Source of the DNA: Falciphora oryzae
Taxonomy: Eukaryota; Ascomycota; Sordariomycetes; Magnaporthales; Magnaporthaceae
DNA: 64,000 bases
Assembly (NCBI GenBank): GCA_000733355.1
Contig: JNVV01000053.1
Coordinates: 62,001-126,000 of the forward strand
Reading direction: 5' to 3'
Of the stretch, positions 58,369 through 64,000 are shown piece after piece. The position numbers and the translations under genes were made by a program. The first letter of the stretch is position 1. Each line of letters begins with the position of its first letter. The notes under the pieces are model-generated. The model was given only the letters and a program-made list of their open reading frames with translations. It made no database searches and was not told the DNA's origin.

Positions 58369-58483
58369 TGTCACGGGACAAGACCAAGGTTGTACCACGT
58401 GCACCACGAAGGCAAAAGAGGAACGTTGTTGTAGCTGGGACTACAACCGTGCGAGGTCCTTATCAAGGGATCGCACCGTGACA
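58369..58483. repeat. TRIM-like element terminal repeat, left
   Basis: 115 bp, TG...CA, same as the solo copy at 53249-53363. Confidence 0.92.
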
Positions 58484-58801
58484 ATACCCCACCCTTAAAC
58501 CGCAATTGTCCTCAATTGCAACTTAAGGTTTGCCTTCCAGGGTTGCGCTGCACAAGCAAGGTGCTGGCGCTAGCGCTGCGCAAGCGAGGCGCTGGCGCTT
58601 TGTCACGGGAATCGCTTAATAAGCTTCCCCCGAAAAGCCTCGGTCGGCTTTTCGAATCGCTGGAGCCAATTGCCCCCGCCCCCAGCAGAAGAAGCGCCAC
58701 AGTTGGCTTCCGTGCACGCCACCGTTGCGCCACGGATGAAATCTGTGCGCGCGACCGTGCGGGGGATTGAACTCGAGCGACCCATAGGAGCTACAACAAA
58801 C

Positions 58802-58916
58802 TGTCACGGGACAAGACCAAGGTTGTACCACGTGCACCACGAAGGCAAAAGAGGAACGTTGTTGTAGCTGGGACTACAACCGTGCGAGGTCCTTATTAAG
58901 GGATCGCACCGTGACA
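58802..58916. repeat. TRIM-like element terminal repeat, right
   Basis: 115 bp, differs from the left copy by a single C-to-T change near its end. Confidence 0.92.
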
Positions 58917-59290
58917 AGGATATCGTCCAGGTATGTAAAGATAAAAATGTCGAGGTATTTTTGCAATACGTGGTCGATTATCCGCTGGAATATAGCTAGC
59001 GCATTAGTAAACCCAAAGGTTATTACTAAAAATTTAAAAACCCCGAATCTCGTCCGAAAAGCTATTATCCATTTCTAACCCTTTTTAATCCGTAACAGGC
59101 TATAAGCTTTGCGTAGGTTTAAAGCCGTAAAATATTTAGCTTTGCTAAATTTATCCCGTAATTTGTCGATAAAAAGCAAAAGATATCGATTTTTAATGGT
59201 TGCCTCGTTTAGCGGTCGGTAATCGATACATATCCGCTTTTTTCCGTTTTTTTTTAGCACGAACAATATCCCGTATCCGATAAAAAAGTT
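58917..59290 (-). pseudogene. Inner gypsy reverse transcriptase, 5' part
   Basis: Shows FVLKKNGKKRICIDYRPLNE, FIDKLRDKFSKAKYFTALNL and the catalytic YLDD. The miniature element interrupts YLDDILIFS within the next codons. Damaged by stops. Confidence 0.9.
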
Positions 59291-59734
59291 GGAAGGCCTA
59301 ATAAATCCTTTTAATAGGTCCTCCTTTAGTTATTCCTTTAGCACTTCTTGCTGTTTTTGGCTTAACTAATACAGTTTCTAATACTTAAGTTATGTTTTTG
59401 GTTTAAATTTAATTTCGTGGTTAAATGGCCTATATTCCGGAAATATTATTTTTAAATCTTTCCTAAACAATTTCCAATACTGGAAATATTTTTTTAGGAC
59501 GTTTTTTATTCGTATTTCGAAATTTACTTGTTTTTTGGGATCGACGTCGCTTGTAAATAGTTGCGAATCCGTCGATATCGATTGCTTAAGTTAACTGCCT
59601 TATCCTGCTACCGTCGTAGCTGCCTTTTATAGCTTTGTAGGTTTATTGTCCGGGGTTTGGGGCTATTAAACCGTTACGGGGTTTTGTAAATTTCCCTATT
59701 AAATTTAGCCGGTAATTTAATTTATTTGTAAATT

Positions 59735-60030
59735 GCTTTATTTAAACCAAAGGATACCTAAAATTACGTTTTCCCCTCTTATATCCATAATATCCAAAGT
59801 AACGCGGAAATTTTTCCTTTGGCATCGAAATTTGAAATGATTAGTTTTTTTATCGATATGGCTATTATTAAATGTAATTGGTTTTTTTTCCATAGTTTTT
59901 AGGCTATACGGCGTTTTTTTTTTCCTTACCGGAATGCCGTACCTTTTCGCTGCCTTCGGCGAAAAGTAATTGCTTTAGGCCCCGCTATCGATTATAACGT
60001 TTAGCTTTTTTCCTTTGTACCGTAGTACCA
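59735..60030 (-). pseudogene. Inner gypsy aspartic protease
   Basis: Active-site motif LNVIIDSGA and the later ENVILGILWFK segment (ILGxxW type) frame a retropepsin-sized domain. A stop directly follows DSGA. Confidence 0.82.
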
Positions 60031-61184
60031 CCATCAAATGCTAATGTTAGTTAACGTTTATTACGGCTAAAGTTTTTGCTTGTTATTAAAGTCCATTCCG
60101 TGCCTTTATATCGGGTAGCCTTTTTAGTTTTTTGCTTCGGGAGCTTTTCCCTTTCTTATAGATCGTCCGGCTTCGTAGCTTACGTAACTAAGCAAGCTTA
60201 ATCGCATACGGCCTTTTGTTTAAGCTTTAGCCTTTTTTTCTATATGAACCTTACATTCGGGCTTCCCGTAATTAAAGTACGGTAGAAATCCCGAAATGCA
60301 TAGCATGGGGTAAGCTAGTAAAGGTGCGAAGGTCGCTTTAAACTATGCGTAATCCATTTCGGTAATCCTTTATTTAGGGAGCTAATAATCCCTTTTTAGG
60401 TTTTTAATCAATTCGCCGTTTTTTTTTCCGGAAAGAAATCGCTTTTTAATTTTGCGGTTAAATGCTATTCGTAGCAATCATTTACGCACTCGGCCCAAAA
60501 AAGCTCGTCGTATCCTATTACTTCGACATCCATATTTAGGTGGTTTTGGTTATATAGTTCCGTACTGCGTTCTTTTTTCGGGGGCACTTTTTCGTACGAA
60601 GCCCCGTAATAAATAACTTGCTAGTCGTTCCGAAACCAATCTAAAAGCTAGCTGTTATCGTTAAATGCTAGCTCCTTTCGCATAATTCCTTCGATAGGTT
60701 TAGGCTAATCCCAAAACTATCGGTCCGATTCCGAAAATTTAAACGAAATATAAGCTTTGCTAATATCGAATATGTTATATATTCGTTGCTTTGTAATTAG
60801 AAGCAAACCTTTAGCTTTTTTTCGTTTTTTAGCTATATAGGTTTAACTTAATAGCTCGTTATCGATTTCGTTATTGGTATCGTAAATGGATTCAACCTAC
60901 GCAACGATATTATTTTTTTCCTCGGATTTTATAAATCCGGTAGCGAAAACTTATTTTCCCTCGTTATCGTACTTAATCCTAATAAAACCTTTATTAAAAA
61001 TTGTCCGAATTCGTCGCGTCGCGGTTACCCGCCTTTTAAAGTACCAACCGGTCGCGTTTTTATCAAATTAATGCGTTAAGCACGAATCTTCGCAGCAATA
61101 GGTCCAACTAAAAGCTGCTCCGGGGCACAAACTGTTTTTTACCTAAATGTTTCCCCGTTAAATAACTGCCGTTTATTTTTACGG

Positions 61185-61226
61185 ACAGTCCCTTTTTATA
61201 TGGCCCTTTTAACTACATTTAAAGCA
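61185..61226 (-). pseudogene. Inner gypsy gag CCHC zinc knuckle
   Basis: Reads C-FK-C-S-stop-KG-H-IKRD-C, a CX2CX4HX4C knuckle in which one spacer codon has become TAA. Confidence 0.85.
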
Positions 61227-61399
61227 TTTCCCGTCCTTAAAATCCTGCCTCTTCTTATCGCTTTGCTTTTACTAATAAGTAGTTCCCGCGCTAAAATTTA
61301 TAGGTTTAAAATATATGCCATAAGCCGTATTTAGCTATTGCTTATTTTTTTTATAGTTGTTTTTATTATTTACCACTTTAATTAACTAACCCTTTTTTT

Positions 61400-61835
61400 T
61401 TAAATCGTCGTTTGTATAATTTATCGCTAATACGGACGGCTATTTAAACGTAATCCGGAAAGTCCTCCGGTCGGTCCGTTTTAAAAAGCTCGTTTTTTAT
61501 ATCCTTGCAGAAACCCCTATAAAAGTGCGCCATTTTAATTTAATCGGTCCAATCGAATTTGGTTACAAAGCGTTAAAACTTTAAAGCGTATATAAAAGCT
61601 AGCCCTTTTTATCAAAAGCTAAAGATTTCTTTTTCCGCAACCAATCGCTCGTTAACCTAACCGAAAACTTTACCGATTTTTTTTCCGAATCTTTCGAAGC
61701 TAATAAATATAATTTATATTTGCTTTTTAAATTCCACGCTTTAAAAGTAATCCGCTTACGTAAATTGGAACTAGTTTTTAACTTTTCTTCCGAAACGTAT
61801 AGCGGCGTAAACCACTTTTTTTTCCTTAGTACCAA
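61400..61835 (-). pseudogene. Inner gypsy gag capsid region
   Basis: Fragments such as FDWTD, IKMAHFYRGF and KNELFKTDRPEDFPDYV follow the conserved end of Ty3/gypsy capsid. Frame broken by stops. Confidence 0.7.
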
Positions 61836-62324
61836 AATAAACTTCGTAAAACGAAAAGTAAACTTTGCATTCGGTAAAAAAAATTCGAAATTTGCCCGTT
61901 TTTCCGTCGTAAATTTCGGGAAATAGAAATTTGTATGCCTTTATCGCAATATCCGGTTTGCTTTAAACCGTAGCCAACTAGGCCTTAGCTTTAGTAAAGT
62001 CCTTTACAAGCATTTGGAAAAAATCGAAGGAAATATCCTCGTTATATTTTTTCCCTTCGTATTCGACGGTAAAAAGCTGCTCCGTTTGCTTGGAACCGGA
62101 CGCCGATATTTTATCGTACTATTCGCTTTCGGTAAATGCTAAATAGGATTAATTAAAATGTTACAATCAGGTTTTATTCCTAAGGTAAAATACCTAAAAA
62201 AGGTGTATAAACAGTACATTTAATAGGGGTTGCTTTAGGGGAATTGGGAAATTAGTAACAAAAGTTTAAATTGTTTGCCTAAAGGGGTACTTTGGAACTA
62301 ATTTAAATTAACTAATACCGATGC

Positions 62325-62717
62325 TGTTCGTGGCACTGTCGGTATACCAACACGGTTGGGGTGAGAAGGCTTCTGGTATTCAATATGTATCCAAAAGTCG
62401 TCTGTCTTCTAGAAACAACGGAAGGGCTCCTCGTGCGAGCCCTCTAGATACATATATCCCAATCACGGAAGCCGCGGGGTGCGGTCGTCCAAGGCCAGTC
62501 CCGGTGCCGGGCCTGACTTGCGACTTGCACCGCCTCCGTGCATGACCGGTGATCTCCGTGCATGACCGGTGATCACCGTTCATGACCGGTGATCCCCATT
62601 GCCGGTCCCTCCGTGTCAGAGAGGCGGGGCCTCTCAGTCCCGGAGTCCCTAGTCATTGGGGATTCCCCTTGCCCGTGCTTCTACCTGTCGTGCGACCTCT
62701 TGCTGCCCTTCCAACAG
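62325..62717. mobile_element. Solo LTR of a third retroelement (393 bp, TSD GATGC)
   Basis: Starts TGTTCG, ends CCAACA, flanked by GATGC at 62320-62324 and 62718-62722. GC-rich against the AT-rich host LTR. Contains three tandem 20-bp units. Confidence 0.88.
62535..62594. repeat. Three tandem 20-bp units in the solo LTR
   Basis: TCCGTGCATGACCGGTGATC three times, the third with two changes at its 5' end. Confidence 0.93.
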
Positions 62718-63044
62718 ATGCCTTAATTAAAACTATTTAACCGTAAAAAAACCTTTCCTTTATATACACGACTTAATCCTTCCCAATTTGTGCTATATTT
62801 GCTATATCGCATATTAAACATATCGCCTTAAAGACCTATGCTATATCTGCTATATCGCATATCAAATATATCACCCTAAGAACCTGTGCTATATCTGCTA
62901 TATCGCATATCAAACATATCACTTTAAAGTTACGTGTCCTTCCACGTAACCCTTCCTTTTCCAAGTGCGGGGTTAAAGGTGCTTCCTTCCCGGGGCTTAA
63001 CCCAAGCCTCCTGTCCCCGCCACTTGTATGGTCGTAACAACCCG

Positions 63045-64000
63045 GTATATAAGATACAAAACACAAAGGCGGCGGCGCGCCGGGATTTCGATACCTTTAA
63101 ATAAAAGAACACCAGGTTCGGAAATTTCATTAGCGCGTTTATTCGCTTAGCGGACATAGGCGGATACCCGGCGAATATGCGCGTAAAAGCCCTAAAAAAC
63201 AAAGTTAGCAACGAGCTTTCCAAAGCCGCAATTAACCAAATTAATAAACCCGGGCCCGAAAATTTCGAAAGATGGGTTAAAATATACCGAAACCTATCTA
63301 ACAACCTCGCGGATTACGCACATAAATTATACCACAACGGCGAAACGACGGCGCCGAAACCAGGGAACCACTAACCGGCAACAACGATAACCCTAACACC
63401 TACGCCCGCCAGCAACCCCATAAACTTTAATAAAATTTCGACCAGCCCAAAAGGACTTTTAACCGAAACGTAGCGACAGCACCAACGGAACAACCATTTT
63501 TGCATATATTACAGACAGCCGGGGCACTATACCTTCGCCTGCCTAACGAAACCTAAAAAATAGCAAAACGCCGGCGGATCGCAGGCGAAAAAAAATTAAG
63601 TCCTGCATATAATCGCGTACAAAACCCGTAAAAGGATTAAAAACGATAAAAACAGCAAAACAACGATATATATTTCCATTCCATAAGCCCTAATACAACA
63701 TTTTCTTTTAACACAATACTACTCCCTTACGGAAACCAACCGGTACCCTATCAATTACTAATCGATACAAAATATTCCCTATAGGCGTTTATTAATAACA
63801 CATTCGCGCATACACATAACCTACCCAAATTCTAACTACCGGAACTAAAACCCCTCCGTTTCGCTAACGGAACGCTAGCAAGGCGCATTACCAACTACGT
63901 TAAAACCATCCATACGTTCGGAAACACTACGGAAATTATAACGTTTTATTATTAGCCGCTAAAAGGACCGGATATTATCTTAAGCTTACCGTAACTAAAA
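63045..64000 (+). pseudogene. Outer Ty3/gypsy gag C-terminus and protease start (RIP-damaged)
   Basis: Continues the gag interrupted at 54868: ISAFIRLADIGGYPANMRVK and ENFERWVKIYRNLSNNLADYA (capsid), a zinc knuckle CIYYRQPGHYTFAC at 63501-63542 whose second Cys is Tyr, then from about 63747 a retropepsin-like stretch LLIDTKYS (DTG expected) and ILSLP near the right edge. Many TAA/TAG stops. The rest of pol lies beyond the window. Confidence 0.78.

Larger units (their letters stand above)
58369..58916 (-). mobile_element. Miniature LTR retroelement (TRIM-like), 548 bp, TSD AGGAT
   Basis: Two 115-bp direct repeats (58369-58483 and 58802-58916) start TGTCACGGG and end CCGTGACA; they differ at one position (C/T). 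They enclose 318 bp without coding capacity. AGGAT flanks the unit at 58364-58368 and 58917-58921. Orientation is probably minus, because a purine tract (AAGGGTGGGG) adjoins the 58369 repeat on that strand. A clear primer-binding site was not found. Confidence 0.88.
54869..63039 (-). mobile_element. Inner Ty3/gypsy chromovirus, complete but RIP-inactivated, TSD ACCCG
   Basis: Both LTRs begin TGTTAC and end GTAACA, and ACCCG flanks the element at 54864-54868 and 63040-63044. On the minus strand the order is gag, CCHC knuckle, protease, reverse transcriptase, RNase H, integrase, chromodomain: the chromovirus order. Stop codons fill every domain and the DNA is AT-rich, so it cannot encode its proteins. 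It carries two later insertions (58369-58916 and 62325-62717). Confidence 0.93.
62159..63039 (-). repeat. Inner gypsy 5' LTR, split by a solo LTR
   Basis: Matches 54869-55352 except for a 393-bp insertion plus its 5-bp target duplication. Most differences from the other LTR are extra T or A, i.e. stronger RIP in this copy. Confidence 0.93.

Noticed and set aside
61720..61926. Small + strand frames in the right-hand AT-rich region as host genes
   Set aside because: They are antisense to recognisable gypsy gag and arise from RIP-altered sequence.

Overview
The window reads as nuclear DNA of a filamentous ascomycete (Pezizomycotina, most likely a Sordariomycete). Genes carry short introns with GTAAGT/GTATGT-type donors and CTNAC branch points. 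A tRNA gene has an anticodon-loop intron. Transposons at the right end are AT-rich and full of stop codons made by C-to-T and G-to-A changes, the mark of repeat-induced point mutation (RIP). There are two assembly gaps (31250-31462 and 45124-45209).

Layout. 1-14.7 kb is ordinary gene space: a 5'-cut RMD1/DUF155 membrane protein (+), an HMG-box protein with an INO80-type coiled coil (-), the chaperonin subunit CCT8 (+), a siderophore-type MFS transporter (-) and a Far1/Ste5-like RING-PH-VWA scaffold (-). 14.7-24.3 kb has no recognisable gene. 24.4-34.4 kb holds an isochorismatase-family hydrolase (-), tRNA-Asn (+), an aldo-keto reductase (-), TRAPPC12 (-, crossed by a gap) and a GRE2/DFR-like reductase (-).

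36-46.6 kb is the most distinctive genic part. A RING-containing SNF2 helicase (-) and a NACHT NLR-like protein with four C-terminal C2H2 zinc fingers (+) are transcribed divergently from a shared interval of about 440 bp. A tandem repeat array interrupted by an assembly gap follows, then a small secreted protein with a Kex2-type site (-).

From about 50.5 kb to the end the sequence is nested transposons. Two LINE-derived segments are bounded by the same 17-bp direct repeat. A Ty3/gypsy element (+, gag and protease remnants) is split by a second Ty3/gypsy chromovirus (-, 54869-63039, 5-bp target duplication ACCCG). That inner element is itself interrupted by a 548-bp miniature LTR element (TSD AGGAT) directly after its reverse-transcriptase YLDD motif, and by a 393-bp solo LTR (TSD GATGC) inside its own LTR. 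A third, solo copy of the miniature element's LTR lies at 53249-53363 (TSD CTGCC). Between pol and the 3' LTR, the inner gypsy carries a RIP-damaged accessory reading frame on the opposite strand.

Exon boundaries were read by eye from splice signals, reading frame and family fit. No alignment or database search was run.
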